A stretch of 30,095 nt of DNA from Clostridia bacterium (GCA_900766585.1 CAAFVV010000018.1:1-30095); one strand, 5' to 3'. Shown: positions 1-8,074, numbered from the stretch's first letter. The notes: generated by a model from the letters alone, not told the origin. Numbers and translations: made by a program.

Positions 1-51
1 CAGATCAACAATGATCAGCTCTCGCCGTGCATCTTTTCTCCAGTCTTCCAT
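1..51 (-). CDS. 5' end of a left-going gene (partial, 17 codons)
   Basis: An ATG at 51-49 on the minus strand follows a GGGGGTGA ribosome site, and an extended -10 promoter lies just upstream. The 17 visible residues are MEDWRKDARRELIIVDL; the gene runs off the window edge. The hydrophobic ELIIVDL stretch resembles a first beta strand, as in isochorismatase-like hydrolases or other Rossmann-like folds, but this is too little to name a family. The start is well supported; the function is unknown. Confidence 0.55.
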   Translation of the reverse strand, partial: MEDWRKDARRELIIVDL

Positions 52-72
52 GAAATCACCCCCGTCTCCTCT

Positions 73-80
73 ATTATACC
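73..80 (-). promoter_or_regulatory. Extended -10 promoter of the left-edge gene
   Basis: On the minus strand the bases read TGGTATAAT, an extended -10 (TGnTATAAT), about 20 bases upstream of the ATG at 51. No good -35 lies 17 bases further up, as is common for extended -10 promoters. Confidence 0.6.
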
Positions 81-117
81 AGAAACAGAGCCGTTTGGGT
101 AGTTTTTTGACAGGCTG

Positions 118-150
118 AAGCTCTTGTTTTTTTAAAACAAGAGCTTTTTT
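118..150 (+). terminator. Intrinsic-terminator-like hairpin
   Basis: AAGCTCTTGTTTT pairs perfectly with AAAACAAGAGCTT across a TTT loop, and a T run follows on the plus strand. No plus-strand gene precedes it in the window. It sits between two divergent genes, so it either stops read-through from outside or acts in the leader of the acetyltransferase gene. Confidence 0.65.
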
Positions 151-158
151 GTTATAAT
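150..158 (+). promoter_or_regulatory. Extended -10 promoter for the GNAT gene
   Basis: TGTTATAAT directly follows the T run of the hairpin at 118-150 and is about 50 bases upstream of the acetyltransferase ATG. No convincing -35 is present, because that position falls inside the hairpin. Confidence 0.45.
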
Positions 159-208
159 TTTTTGCGGGCAAAATCTATTGCCTGACAGGGATAAAGTAGT
201 GAACCCGC

Positions 209-667
209 ATGATCACAATCTCCCGGTTTACTGATCGCTACACGCAGGAGGTGATCGACCTCGCCCTGCATTTTCAGAATGACGGCACGCGTCCGCCGGT
301 TACGATTGCGGATCAGCCGGTTCTTCTGCAGATCGAAGACAGCTACATAAAGCCCGGCGGCGGCTTCTGGATCGCGACGGACGATGGCAGACTGGTCGGC
401 ACGGTCGGTCTCACGCCCCACGGCGACGGGATCGCCATACTGAAAAAATTCTTCGTCTATGAGGCGTATCAGGGCGCACCGCACCATCTCGGGCAGAAGC
501 TGTTTGCCGCTCTGCTGGCTTTAGCGAAGGAGAGCGGGGTCAAGACCATCCTGCCGGGCACGCCGTATAACACGGTCAGAGCGCACAAATTCTACGAAAA
601 GGCGGGCATTCGGCAGATCAGCGAGGAGGAGCTGCCGTTTTCCTTCAGCCATCCGATCAAGGCGTGA
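209..667 (+). CDS. GNAT family N-acetyltransferase
   Basis: The 152-residue protein has the size and pattern of a single GNAT domain, which transfers an acetyl group from acetyl-CoA to an amine. Visible elements are a beta strand of the type GGGFWIATDDGRLVGTVGL (about residues 50-68), followed by a region that should hold the acetyl-CoA loop (HHLGQKLFAALLALAKESG). The usual R/QxxGxG/A appears here as the diverged HHLGQK. A late motif, NTVRAHKFYEKAGI (about 122-135), is the typical GNAT C-terminal 'xxAxxFYxKxGF' signature. The substrate cannot be told. The ribosome site before ATG 209 is weak (AGGGAT, rather far away). The gene is alone, flanked by a divergent gene and by a separately promoted lipoprotein gene. 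Confidence 0.85.
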   Translation: MITISRFTDRYTQEVIDLALHFQNDGTRPPVTIADQPVLLQIEDSYIKPGGGFWIATDDGRLVGTVGLTPHGDGIAILKKFFVYEAYQGAPHHLGQKLFAALLALAKESGVKTILPGTPYNTVRAHKFYEKAGIRQISEEELPFSFSHPIKA

Positions 668-701
668 GATTTCTTTATGCTGACCCTGTGAGTTGATGCG
701 G

Positions 702-730
702 TTGACAAACGAATACAAATATGGTAAGAT
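702..730 (+). promoter_or_regulatory. Sigma-A promoter of the lipoprotein gene
   Basis: TTGACA at 702-707, a 17-bp spacer and TAAGAT at 725-730. Transcription should start near 737, so an in-frame ATG at 737 would be leaderless. This favours the downstream TTG start at 794. Confidence 0.85.
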
Positions 731-793
731 GATTTTATGCACATCCGCAAAAGCGGTCGGAGGGGACCGCAAACGGCGATCGGAGGGGTAATT

Positions 794-1447
794 TTGAGGA
801 AGCTTCTGTCTGTGTGGATCGCTGCCGCCGTTTTGGCGCTGTCGCTGTCGGGCTGCTCGCTGTTTATGGAGCAGGTGGGCACACGGGACGAGCATGGCGA
901 CGTGATCTATAACGATGCGACCTACCGCTTTGTCGGTGTGCCGTACCAAACGGTCTTTCCTGTGGGAGAGGCGCTCGGCAAGCTGGAGGGCGGCTCTGTC
1001 CTTTACAGTGTAAAAGGGGACGACAACCGCGACTATGTGGTGCTGCGCTGGTGGGACGGCTGCTCACTCTACCAAAAGGGGGACACAGTCCGCGAGGGCG
1101 GCGATGAGGTCACCGCCTTATATATCTTTGACGTCCATTCTAACCCGCAAGAGGGTATCACCGTGGACGATCCGGAGGATGTGGCGCTGCTGCTCGGGCT
1201 GAAGGCGTGTACCGGCGAGACCTATCGGTTCAGAACCTACGCCTCCGGTAACTGCTCGCGGTATCTTTACGGCTGTTATGACGGCTCGCTCATCGCCACG
1301 GCGGATCTGGGTGAGGTGGCGTATAAGGACGGCAAGCTGCTCTACTGTGCCCCGGAGACGGAATATACGGAGGGATATTTTGAGGGCGTTGTGATCGACG
1401 ACCCGGAGACGGTGGAGAGGGTCAAGGCGCTGTGTCGGCTTAAATAG
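794..1447 (+). CDS. Small secreted lipoprotein of unknown function
   Basis: The chosen start is the TTG at 794, because GGAGGGG lies five bases before it and the signal peptide begins there. An in-frame ATG at 737 sits on the predicted transcription start and would add an implausible basic extension. The resulting 217-residue protein begins with LRKLLSVWIAAAVLALSLSGC, a signal sequence with a lipobox (LSGC), so it should be lipid-anchored on the outer face of the membrane. The mature part is acidic, has several Cys and many Tyr, and holds no motif I recognise. It has its own promoter. A GC-rich hairpin (1459-1485) follows the stop but lacks a T run. Localisation is well supported; function is unknown. 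Confidence 0.8.
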   Translation: MRKLLSVWIAAAVLALSLSGCSLFMEQVGTRDEHGDVIYNDATYRFVGVPYQTVFPVGEALGKLEGGSVLYSVKGDDNRDYVVLRWWDGCSLYQKGDTVREGGDEVTALYIFDVHSNPQEGITVDDPEDVALLLGLKACTGETYRFRTYASGNCSRYLYGCYDGSLIATADLGEVAYKDGKLLYCAPETEYTEGYFEGVVIDDPETVERVKALCRLK

Positions 1448-1458
1448 CTTTTTTATCG

Positions 1459-1485
1459 GCGCGGCAGGAGAATTTTCTGCCGCGC
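1459..1485 (+). terminator. Weak terminator-like hairpin after the lipoprotein gene
   Basis: GCGCGGCAG pairs with CTGCCGCGC nine-for-nine, starting 12 bases after the lipoprotein stop. There is no T run after it, so termination is uncertain. Confidence 0.35.
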
Positions 1486-1528
1486 TGCCAAAAAATACGG
1501 GAAAACGCAGAGAAAAAGAATTTTCCTC

Positions 1529-1557
1529 TTGACGTTTTCGAAATGGTCTGCTATAAT
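1529..1557 (+). promoter_or_regulatory. Promoter of tRNA-Thr
   Basis: TTGACG at 1529-1534, a 17-bp spacer and a perfect TATAAT at 1552-1557, ending 13 bases before the tRNA. Confidence 0.9.
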
Positions 1558-1570
1558 ATATTCGTTATCC

Positions 1571-1646
1571 GCTACTGTGGCTCAGCAGGTAGAGCAGCTC
1601 ACTCGTAATGAGCAGGTCGTCCGTTCGAATCGGATCAGTAGCTCCA
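1571..1646 (+). tRNA. tRNA-Thr (CGT)
   Basis: Full cloverleaf of 76 bases. The acceptor GCTACTG pairs with CAGTAGC. The D stem GCTC/GAGC and the anticodon stem GCTCA/TGAGC enclose the loop CTCGTAA, giving anticodon CGT. The T loop is TTCGAAT, the discriminator base is T and CCA is encoded. It reads ACG codons, which fits the GC-rich codon use of the window. It has its own promoter and terminator. Confidence 0.95.
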
Positions 1647-1647
1647 C

Positions 1648-1684
1648 AAAAAGCGCTCCCGAATTTTCGGGAGCGCTTTTTGCT
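1648..1684 (+). terminator. Terminator of tRNA-Thr
   Basis: AAAAGCGCTCCCGAA pairs with TTCGGGAGCGCTTTT, followed by T, immediately after the tRNA CCA end. Confidence 0.93.
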
Positions 1685-1720
1685 GTCCGCTTTTGCGGTT
1701 ATCCGCCTTTTCCCAAGGCA

Positions 1721-1757
1721 AGCCGCCCCGGCAGACGCTGCGTCTGCCGGGGCGGCT
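1721..1757 (-). terminator. Long hairpin after the CmpB-family gene
   Basis: A perfect 17-bp stem (AGCCGCCCCGGCAGACG and its complement) closes a three-base loop, 13 bases beyond the stop of the left-going gene. The T tract on the minus strand is poor, but the stem is very stable and faces the convergent tRNA transcript. Confidence 0.6.
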
Positions 1758-1770
1758 GTTGTCAGGCGGC

Positions 1771-2652
1771 TTATTTGGCCGGGGCGTTGTCGGCGGTATC
1801 TGCCGGCGTGTCCTCGGGCTTTTTCTCGGCTTCCGTCCGCTTAAACAGCGTCTGCAGCTGAAGCATACGGGCACGCAGGCGGCTTTCCTGCAGCCGCGGG
1901 AACGCCTTCAGCAGGCGGCGGCGGGTGAAGCCCTCATGCTCAAACAGCTTGGCACAGCTCGCCCACTTTTCCCGCAGGCGCGCCGCCGCCTCGGGGCGGC
2001 TCTCGCGCAGGGCGTTCCACTTTTCCTCCCACTCCGGCAGGTGGCGGCGCACCGCCAGCACACCGCCGGACAGGTTTTCACCGATGCCGTCGGACACCTC
2101 GCGCAGCATACGCTCCAGCTCCTCCGCCGCGCGGATGCGCTTCGAGATCTTCATGGCTTCGATGCCGGTCAGCACGAGGTCGGTCAGAATGATCACGGAG
2201 AATACGCCGAGGATCCACCAGCCGACGGTGTGGGGAATCCAGCTGATCGGCTTCATCAACACCGGGTGGATCACCTTGATCAGCAGCAGGCAGCCGAGTC
2301 CCCAGGCGAGGGAGAATTTCAGACAGACATAACCCTTGATGTTGAACGGCACGTTGGAATAATCCCAGAGCCGCTCATGCAGCAGCGTTTCGGTCAGCCA
2401 GCCGACCAGAAATTCCAGCACCGTGGTCAGCACGACCGAGCCGAGAAACAACAGCAGCAGATTGTCCTGTACGGGGCGCAGCAAGGTCAGCACCGCCACC
2501 ATACCGAAGCCGTAGATCGGGCAGACAGGGCCGCAGAGAAAGCCGCGGTTCACGAATCTTCCCGTTACGGCGGCGGCGTAGACGACTTCGGTGCACCAGC
2601 CGAGGAAAGCATACAGAAAGAACCAGACGAAGATGTCATATAAGGCGGGCAT
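1771..2652 (-). CDS. CmpB-family (putative ABC transporter type IV) membrane protein
   Basis: The N-terminal half matches the family annotated as putative ABC-transporter CmpB (PF06541). It has an opening amphipathic helix ending in FLYAFLGWCTEVVYAA, then a short cytoplasmic turn, then the hallmark NRGFLCGPVCPIYGFG (about residues 36-51), and further membrane helices to about residue 165. The C-terminal ~120 residues are a charged, probably helical cytoplasmic tail ending in a Glu/Asp/Ala-rich stretch. Two ATGs are adjacent. The second (2652) is preferred because GGAG lies six bases from it and only three from the first. The gene starts 20 bases after the beta-helix lipoprotein gene, so the two are probably co-transcribed. 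No transporter ATPase lies beside it, and the family name is not functional proof. The actual role is unknown. Confidence 0.85.
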   Translation of the reverse strand: MPALYDIFVWFFLYAFLGWCTEVVYAAAVTGRFVNRGFLCGPVCPIYGFGMVAVLTLLRPVQDNLLLLFLGSVVLTTVLEFLVGWLTETLLHERLWDYSNVPFNIKGYVCLKFSLAWGLGCLLLIKVIHPVLMKPISWIPHTVGWWILGVFSVIILTDLVLTGIEAMKISKRIRAAEELERMLREVSDGIGENLSGGVLAVRRHLPEWEEKWNALRESRPEAAARLREKWASCAKLFEHEGFTRRRLLKAFPRLQESRLRARMLQLQTLFKRTEAEKKPEDTPADTADNAPAK

Positions 2653-2672
2653 CATGTTCTCCTTTTTTGGGG

Positions 2673-4991
2673 TCAGATGTTTGGCTCGGTCTTGTTGTTG
2701 ATTGTCAGACGGTTGTACAGATGAACCGCGGCACCGGAGGCAGCGGCATAGGAGCTGCCGTTCCAGCGCATCAGGTTGACACCGTTTAACGTTCCGCCGG
2801 TGACGTTGATCATCACGCCGCCGAGGTTATCGGCGCCGAGGTTGCACAGGCGGGTATTTTTGCCCGCGCTCTCTACAAGCGTGTGGACGCCGTAGGCAAA
2901 CGTGTTCGTGATCCGCTGACCGTCTGCGTTGGCGGCGACCTTGATATAGGTCGTGCCCGGACGGGTCACGGGATTAAACACATGGGTGAAGAGGTCGCCC
3001 TCGTTAAACGCGCTGTAATGCCCGGTGCTGCCCAGACGGGAGAGCACGGTGGCGTTTTGCAGGCAGGTCTCGACGGTGCCGTTTTTGCCGCCGACCGTGA
3101 TGGCATTGTTCAGGCAGCAGGTGACGGCGCGGCGGATGTAGTGGTTGTCGCAGTTTGAGAAGTCGATACCGTTATAGGCGGCGACAAGGCAGATGTCGAT
3201 CGCGTAGACGCCGCTCGCCTTGCCGCGGACGGCATACGCCCACGGCAGCGCCTGTTTTTCTCTCAGCGCAGACAGTTCATCCGGATAGACCATCTGCAGA
3301 CCGCGCACACCGGCGTTTTTGCCGGAAAGCGTGATCGCTGCTGCGGCGCTGGCCGCTGCCGAGGCAGTGCTTTCCCTGCCGAATGTAACGATCAGGATCG
3401 TGCCGCCCGGATTTCCGGATACGCCGCGCACACCGGTTGCGGAGGCACCGCGCAGCTCCACACCTGCGGGAACGGTCAGGGCAGAGTCAAGCAGATACTG
3501 GCCGGACGGCAGATACACGATGCCGCCGCCCGCTTTGCCCGCCTTATCCAGCAGCGCCTGAATGTCCTTGGCGGCATTACGGCCGGTGTCGGCATAGTCG
3601 CCGGCGGAATATACCCGCGCGGCGGGAACTGCCGGTTTAGCGTCCTCGGTGGAGATAAAGGAGAGATCCGCGTCGGCGCGGGTCACCGTGCCGGACACAG
3701 TGCCGGTGGTTTTGGCACCGCACATTTTTACGGTTCCGCCCGCCTGATTGTTCACGGCATAGGCAGAACCGGACAACGTGGAATCGGCGACCAGCATGCC
3801 CCAGCGGGAGTCAATGGATTCGACGCGCAGCGCTTCGTCGCAGTCGGTGATCTGCGCATTGTAGAGCGAACCGGCAAATTCAATGCGCACGCCCTTGACG
3901 ACCTGGAAGCCGTATTTAAACTGCGAGAGTTTAAGGTTTAAAAATTCCGTCCACTCGAGATCGCCCGCCCGGATACCGGTCGCATGGGCGCGGGTGTACT
4001 TCGCGATGGCCGCCTGATCGGGGCCTTTAAGACTGCCCTTGGCGTTCGCCCAGTACTGCGGGCCGAACGAGACATTTTTCCATGTGCCGACGTCCGCCTG
4101 ATTATACACCGAAGCGCCGCAGTGCAGCACGGTGCCCTTGACGTTGTCGACGGTCAGCATTTCGTGCGCGCCCGACACACCGGAATAGTCGATGCCGTCA
4201 TAGGCGTTGACCAGAAAGATGTTGCGGATTGTCTGGAGCAGTGAGCCGTTTTGCAGACTGAACGCCGCCGAATAGGACTTGACGTTGGTGATTTTCTGTC
4301 CGGGGTAGTAAACCGTCAGACCGACGGCACCTGCCGAGCCGCCCACGTCGATGAGGGCGGACAGGCTGTTCTGGAGCTTCTCCGAAACGGACAGGATCGT
4401 ACCGCCCGATTCGCCCTTGTCGGGATCCTTCCAGTCGCCGAGCAGGGTGGTAAACGACGGGATCGTCAGCTTGCTTTCCAACAGATAGGTGCCGGCGGGC
4501 AGATAGACCGTGCCGCCGCCGGCGTAGCCGACCAGCGACAGCGCGCGGTTGATGGCGTCGCTGCTGTCCTTCTTGCCGGTGGGGTCGGCACCGCGCGCCG
4601 CAGTGACCACGTAGTCGACGACATAGCGCTCACCGCCGGACAGCACCGGCTCGCCGCTTTTCACCTCCGAAGGGGTCGAGGAGGGCTTGGTGGTCGCTTT
4701 GGTTGTGGTCACGGCAGGGGCCTTCGTGCCGGAGTCGGGGGTGTTCGCTTTTGTCGTGCCGTTCGGGCGGGAGCCTGCCGCAGTGGTACCGGCGGCATTG
4801 CTGACCTCTGTCTCAGAGGCCTCCTGTGTGGGATCGGTCATTGGCGATTCCTCCGTAGATGCCGTGGAGATGGTGCTCTCGTCGGGCGCCGATACATCCG
4901 GCTCTTTCGGGTTACACGCTGCGAGGGCGAGTGTCATTGCCGCAGCAAGACAGGCGGCAAACCAGCGGGATATGGATCTGCGGGTCAACAT
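2673..4991 (-). CDS. Lipoprotein with two pectate-lyase-like beta-helix units
   Basis: The 772-residue product starts with a Tat-free signal peptide and lipobox LAAC (Cys26). A Ser/Thr/Pro-rich linker of about 90 residues follows, typical of surface proteins spanning the wall. Two halves then start alike: GGGTVYLPAGTYLLES near residue 158 and GGGIVYLPSGQYLLDS near residue 490. This is the opening of the pectate lyase superfamily fold (Pectate_lyase_3, PF12708), found in GH55, GH28-like and phage tailspike proteins. Each is followed by a long right-handed-helix-like region rich in short beta strands and Asn. I could not assign catalytic residues by eye, so a hydrolase or lyase on plant or microbial glycan, or a non-catalytic binding role, all remain open. 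It lies 21 bases after the CNNM gene and 20 before the CmpB gene, so it is probably in one operon with them. Confidence 0.85.
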   Translation of the reverse strand: MLTRRSISRWFAACLAAAMTLALAACNPKEPDVSAPDESTISTASTEESPMTDPTQEASETEVSNAAGTTAAGSRPNGTTKANTPDSGTKAPAVTTTKATTKPSSTPSEVKSGEPVLSGGERYVVDYVVTAARGADPTGKKDSSDAINRALSLVGYAGGGTVYLPAGTYLLESKLTIPSFTTLLGDWKDPDKGESGGTILSVSEKLQNSLSALIDVGGSAGAVGLTVYYPGQKITNVKSYSAAFSLQNGSLLQTIRNIFLVNAYDGIDYSGVSGAHEMLTVDNVKGTVLHCGASVYNQADVGTWKNVSFGPQYWANAKGSLKGPDQAAIAKYTRAHATGIRAGDLEWTEFLNLKLSQFKYGFQVVKGVRIEFAGSLYNAQITDCDEALRVESIDSRWGMLVADSTLSGSAYAVNNQAGGTVKMCGAKTTGTVSGTVTRADADLSFISTEDAKPAVPAARVYSAGDYADTGRNAAKDIQALLDKAGKAGGGIVYLPSGQYLLDSALTVPAGVELRGASATGVRGVSGNPGGTILIVTFGRESTASAAASAAAAITLSGKNAGVRGLQMVYPDELSALREKQALPWAYAVRGKASGVYAIDICLVAAYNGIDFSNCDNHYIRRAVTCCLNNAITVGGKNGTVETCLQNATVLSRLGSTGHYSAFNEGDLFTHVFNPVTRPGTTYIKVAANADGQRITNTFAYGVHTLVESAGKNTRLCNLGADNLGGVMINVTGGTLNGVNLMRWNGSSYAAASGAAVHLYNRLTINNKTEPNI

Positions 4992-5012
4992 ATTGCTCTG
5001 ATCTCCTTTCCT

Positions 5013-6365
5013 TTATTCCTCCGCGGGGGGAGGGGCAACCTGTACATGGATCTTTTCAATACGGCGACCATCCATGGTCAGCACGGTCAGCGTCAACCGG
5101 TCATAGACGACGCGGGCATGCTCACCGGGAGCGGGGATACGTCCGAGCACATCCAGGATAAAGCCCGCCACTGTGTCGAATTCCCCTTCGGGCGGGGTGA
5201 TCTCCCACAGCTCGCACAGCTCCTCCATGCTCATTGCGCCGTCCACTTCAAAGGAATCCTCACCGGTGCGGCGCAGCTCATCCTCCTCGTGGTCGTATTC
5301 GTCCTGAATATTGCCCACGATGGACTCCAGAAGATCCTCCATCGTCACGATGCCGGCGACGCCGCCGTATTCATCCACAACGACAGACATCTGCAGATGC
5401 TTTTCCGTCATCTCGGTGAACAGCTCACCGCAGCGCTTGGAGCCGGGGATGAAATAGGTCTCGTGGGACAGACCGCGCAGCGTCAGCTCCGGCGGAACCG
5501 GACGGCCGACATAGCGCAGCAGATCCTTGGCATACAGCACGCCGATGATATGGTCAATGTCCTGCTCAAACAGCGGGATACGGGAGAAGCCCTCGTCGAT
5601 ACAGATCTTGAGCGCATCCTCCACCGTGCCGTCCACGTCCAGCGCTTCGACATCGGTGCGGGGCGTCATCAGCTCCTCCGCCGTGATGTCGTCAAAGGCA
5701 AATATGTTCTCGATCATATCCTTTTGCGTGCCTTCGATTGCGCCGGTCTCCTCGCCGGCATCCATCAGCTGGCGGATATCCTCCTCCGTGACGGCGCCCT
5801 CTGCGCTGCCGGTGACGCCGAACAGGCGTACAAGCAGGTCGGAAAGCCCGCCGCAGAGCGCGGCAGCGGGGGTGAACAGCGCGGCATAGACCTTGGCAAA
5901 TCCGCCGATCTTCAGCAGCACCGCCTCGGGGCGATGCGCGCCGACGCGTCCCGGCACCCATTCACACAGAATGAGCAGACAGACGGCGATGAGCAGTGCC
6001 AGCGGGAGAGCAAGCAGCAGGGCGACCGCTAAAGGGTGCGCTTTTGCCGGCTGCCAGTCCGCCGCGAGCGGCGGCAGCAGGCGGCAGATGCTCCACACCG
6101 CCGTGAGGACGGCGGCGAGCGAGGCGGTCAGGGTGAACCCGACATGCAGACGGCGGGCGATACGGGACGGTTCCCGCAGGAAGCGCAGCAGTTTTGCGGC
6201 TTTGCGGTTTTTGTCCTCCTCCGCCATCCGGCGCAGCTTGCTTTCGCTGACGTTTTGCACGGCAGCTTCTGCCGCCGCACAGAGGGCTTGACACACGAGC
6301 AACAGCAAAAAGAGCAGCAGCCATAATCGGCCGCCGTCTCCGGCTGTATTGGCAGGGTCAGGCAT
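5013..6365 (-). CDS. CNNM/CorC-type hemolysin-family membrane protein
   Basis: The 450-residue protein has the standard order. First comes an N-terminal DUF21/CNNM transmembrane region (several helices, including the LLLFLLLLVCQALCAAAEAA segment with the Ala/Glu pattern of the family). Then follow the junction EELMTPRTDVEALD, two CBS domains (VDEYGGVAGIVTMEDLLESIVG is the end of the second) and a C-terminal CorC_HlyC domain (FDTVAGFILDVLGRIPAPGE). Members are linked to Mg2+/Co2+ efflux or export; the 'hemolysin' name is historical. The start at 6365 is chosen because AAAGGAG lies just upstream of it. An ATG 42 bases earlier precedes that ribosome site and is unlikely. It appears to head an operon with the beta-helix lipoprotein and the CmpB protein. 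The CBS pair suggests regulation by adenine nucleotides. Confidence 0.9.
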   Translation of the reverse strand: MPDPANTAGDGGRLWLLLFLLLLVCQALCAAAEAAVQNVSESKLRRMAEEDKNRKAAKLLRFLREPSRIARRLHVGFTLTASLAAVLTAVWSICRLLPPLAADWQPAKAHPLAVALLLALPLALLIAVCLLILCEWVPGRVGAHRPEAVLLKIGGFAKVYAALFTPAAALCGGLSDLLVRLFGVTGSAEGAVTEEDIRQLMDAGEETGAIEGTQKDMIENIFAFDDITAEELMTPRTDVEALDVDGTVEDALKICIDEGFSRIPLFEQDIDHIIGVLYAKDLLRYVGRPVPPELTLRGLSHETYFIPGSKRCGELFTEMTEKHLQMSVVVDEYGGVAGIVTMEDLLESIVGNIQDEYDHEEDELRRTGEDSFEVDGAMSMEELCELWEITPPEGEFDTVAGFILDVLGRIPAPGEHARVVYDRLTLTVLTMDGRRIEKIHVQVAPPPAEE

Positions 6366-6404
6366 GGTGATGGTAACTCCTTTCAATTTGACAAAATGTA
6401 TATT

Positions 6405-6426
6405 CAACGGGGAATATTACCCGTTG
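6405..6426 (-). terminator. Possible weak terminator after tcdA
   Basis: CAACGGG pairs with CCCGTTG around an AT-rich loop, 27 bases beyond the tcdA stop. The following minus-strand bases are AT-rich but not a clean T run, so tcdA and the CNNM gene may be partly co-transcribed. Confidence 0.35.
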
Positions 6427-6452
6427 TTGACAATTGGGCAGCAGGGTGGATG

Positions 6453-7178
6453 TCACACCCCGGCGATGGCACGCACGACATAGCCTGCCAGAATACAGCC
6501 CGCGACGGGCGGTACAAAGGAAACACTGCCGGGCGGCAGGCGCTTCTGCACCGCCGTGCCCGCCTCGGGCGGCGGTGCAAAGCGCGGGGGTGTCGGCAGC
6601 TCGGGCGACCAGACGACCGGCAGAGCCGTTACACCGCGCGCGCGCAGCTTCTGGCGCATGACGCGGGCGAGCGGGCAGTTCTGCGTTGCAAAAATATCCG
6701 TCACGCGAAAGGCGGCGGGGTCGAGCTTATTGCCCGTACCCATCGAGGCGATCAGCGGCACACCCGCGTCGCGGCAGCGCACCGCCAGCTCCACCTTGGC
6801 GGAGACGGTGTCGATCGCATCGACAATAAACGTGAAATCGCGCAGATCCACGCTGTCCGCCGTTTCCGGCAGATAAAACAGCACATGCGGCGTCACGGCG
6901 CAGGCGGGGTTGATGTCCCGCACCCGTTCGGCGGCAACCTCCACTTTCGGGCGGCCGAGCGTGGAGCAAAGGGCAAGAAGCTGCCGGTTGCGGTTGCTCT
7001 CGCTGACGGTGTCGGCATCAAACAGGTCGAGCGCCCCGACACCGGCGCGGGCGAGTGTTTCCACAACATAGCCGCCGACGCCGCCCACGCCGAATACGGC
7101 GACGCGCGCCGCTTTGAGGCGGTCGAGCGCCTCCGAACCGAGCAGCATTTCCGTGCGGCAGAATGCGGGATCAGTCAA
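6453..7178 (-). CDS. tcdA: tRNA threonylcarbamoyladenosine dehydratase (TcdA/CsdL)
   Basis: This E1/ThiF-like enzyme performs the ATP-dependent cyclisation of t6A37 to ct6A37 in ANN-reading tRNAs. The 241 residues show the opening helix with LGSEALDRL, then the nucleotide-binding loop VAVFGVGGVGGYVVETLARAG (about 26-46) and the acidic LFDADTVSESNRNRQ stretch. The strand FIVDAIDTVSAKVEL follows, and the family's ASMGTGNKLDPAAF segment (about 145-158). The length fits the family. The start is a TTG with GGAGG eight bases upstream; the reading frame and the conserved N-terminus agree. A -10-like TATAAT lies on the minus strand at 7208-7203 without a clear -35. I see no cysteine desulfurase partner nearby, as is usual in Firmicutes. 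Confidence 0.92.
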   Translation of the reverse strand: MTDPAFCRTEMLLGSEALDRLKAARVAVFGVGGVGGYVVETLARAGVGALDLFDADTVSESNRNRQLLALCSTLGRPKVEVAAERVRDINPACAVTPHVLFYLPETADSVDLRDFTFIVDAIDTVSAKVELAVRCRDAGVPLIASMGTGNKLDPAAFRVTDIFATQNCPLARVMRQKLRARGVTALPVVWSPELPTPPRFAPPPEAGTAVQKRLPPGSVSFVPPVAGCILAGYVVRAIAGV

Positions 7179-7345
7179 GGGTGAAACCTCCGTAACAGTA
7201 TCATTATAATAAGGGTATAAAAATACAGCAGATAAATATGCCTAATCATAGCATGGGCGGGGGCAAAAGTCAATGGAAACCCGCACCGCGCTCTATACGG
7301 TCGGCATAATTCGACAGAAATATACAAAAAGTATACATTTCGCCG

Positions 7346-8068
7346 TCAGACCATGTTGCCGGTCAGGCTCATGACGACGGCGAGCGCCGCCACCGGCGCA
7401 GTCTCACAGCGGAGAATACGCGGGCCGAGCGTCGCGACCGCGGCGCCCGCCGCCCGCATGGCGTCAAGCTCCTCCGGCGCAATCCCGCCCTCGGGGCCGA
7501 CAAACAGCGACAGCGCGGACACGTCCGGCGGGACAAGGCGGTCAAGCGGCTCGCCGCCGCCCTCATAAAACGTCAGCACCCGTTCAGACGCAAAGCGCCT
7601 GCAGGCGTCGGCAAAACGGATCGGCGCTTCGACAGCGGGGATGATGCCGCGACCGGACTGACCGGCGGCTTCAGCGGCAATCCTTTGCCACCGCTCCTGC
7701 TTTTTCTGCGCGTCGCGTGGGTCGAGCTTCACGACCGAGCGGGATGTTGCCACCGGAACGACCGCTGCGACGCCGAGCTCGACTGCTTTCTGGATGACCC
7801 ATTCGAGCTTATCCGCCTTCGGCAGTCCCATATACAGCGTTACGCGGCAGGACGGCTCGGTGCGGTTTGCCGTCCGCTCCTCGACCCGCAGCCGCACGTT
7901 GTCGCCGTCAAAGCCGACGATGCGGCAAAGGTAGTCAAAGCCCTGTCCGTCGCAGACGGTCAGCGTTTCATTTTCCCGCATCCGCAGCGCCCGGCGGATA
8001 TGCGCCCCGTCGGCGCCGCCGATCACGGCGGTATCGCCGCAGGGAGCGGCAGTGAAAAATCGCGGCAT
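7346..8068 (-). CDS. rsmE: 16S rRNA (uracil1498-N3)-methyltransferase RsmE
   Basis: A SPOUT-fold methyltransferase that methylates U1498 of 16S rRNA using S-adenosylmethionine. The 240 residues begin with the PUA-like N-terminus (MPRFF, then HIRRALRMRENETLTVCDGQG). The conserved block GLPKADKLEWVIQKAVELGV follows, and the knotted C-terminus with FVGPEGGIAPEEL and LGPRILRCETAPVAAL, which binds the cofactor. Length and motifs are typical. A GGGAGG ribosome site lies inside the 3' end of prmA, and the two genes are only six bases apart, so translation is probably coupled. prmA-rsmE is a widespread gene pair. It is the last gene of the operon that starts with the phosphohexomutase. Confidence 0.96.
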   Translation of the reverse strand: MPRFFTAAPCGDTAVIGGADGAHIRRALRMRENETLTVCDGQGFDYLCRIVGFDGDNVRLRVEERTANRTEPSCRVTLYMGLPKADKLEWVIQKAVELGVAAVVPVATSRSVVKLDPRDAQKKQERWQRIAAEAAGQSGRGIIPAVEAPIRFADACRRFASERVLTFYEGGGEPLDRLVPPDVSALSLFVGPEGGIAPEELDAMRAAGAAVATLGPRILRCETAPVAALAVVMSLTGNMV

Positions 8069-8074
8069 GGGTGC

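Noticed and set aside
737..793. ATG at 737 as start of the lipoprotein
   Set aside because: It lies at the predicted transcription start with no ribosome site; the TTG at 794 has GGAGGGG and begins the signal peptide.
4251..6032. A 593-codon plus-strand open frame opposite the beta-helix lipoprotein and CNNM genes
   Set aside because: It is antisense to two clearly recognisable genes and has a low-complexity, Arg/His/Gly-rich composition typical of GC-rich shadow frames.
7200..7345. AT-rich gap between tcdA and rsmE as a riboswitch or small RNA
   Set aside because: Only a -10-like element and a weak AT hairpin (TATAC/GTATA) are present; no stable conserved fold is evident.
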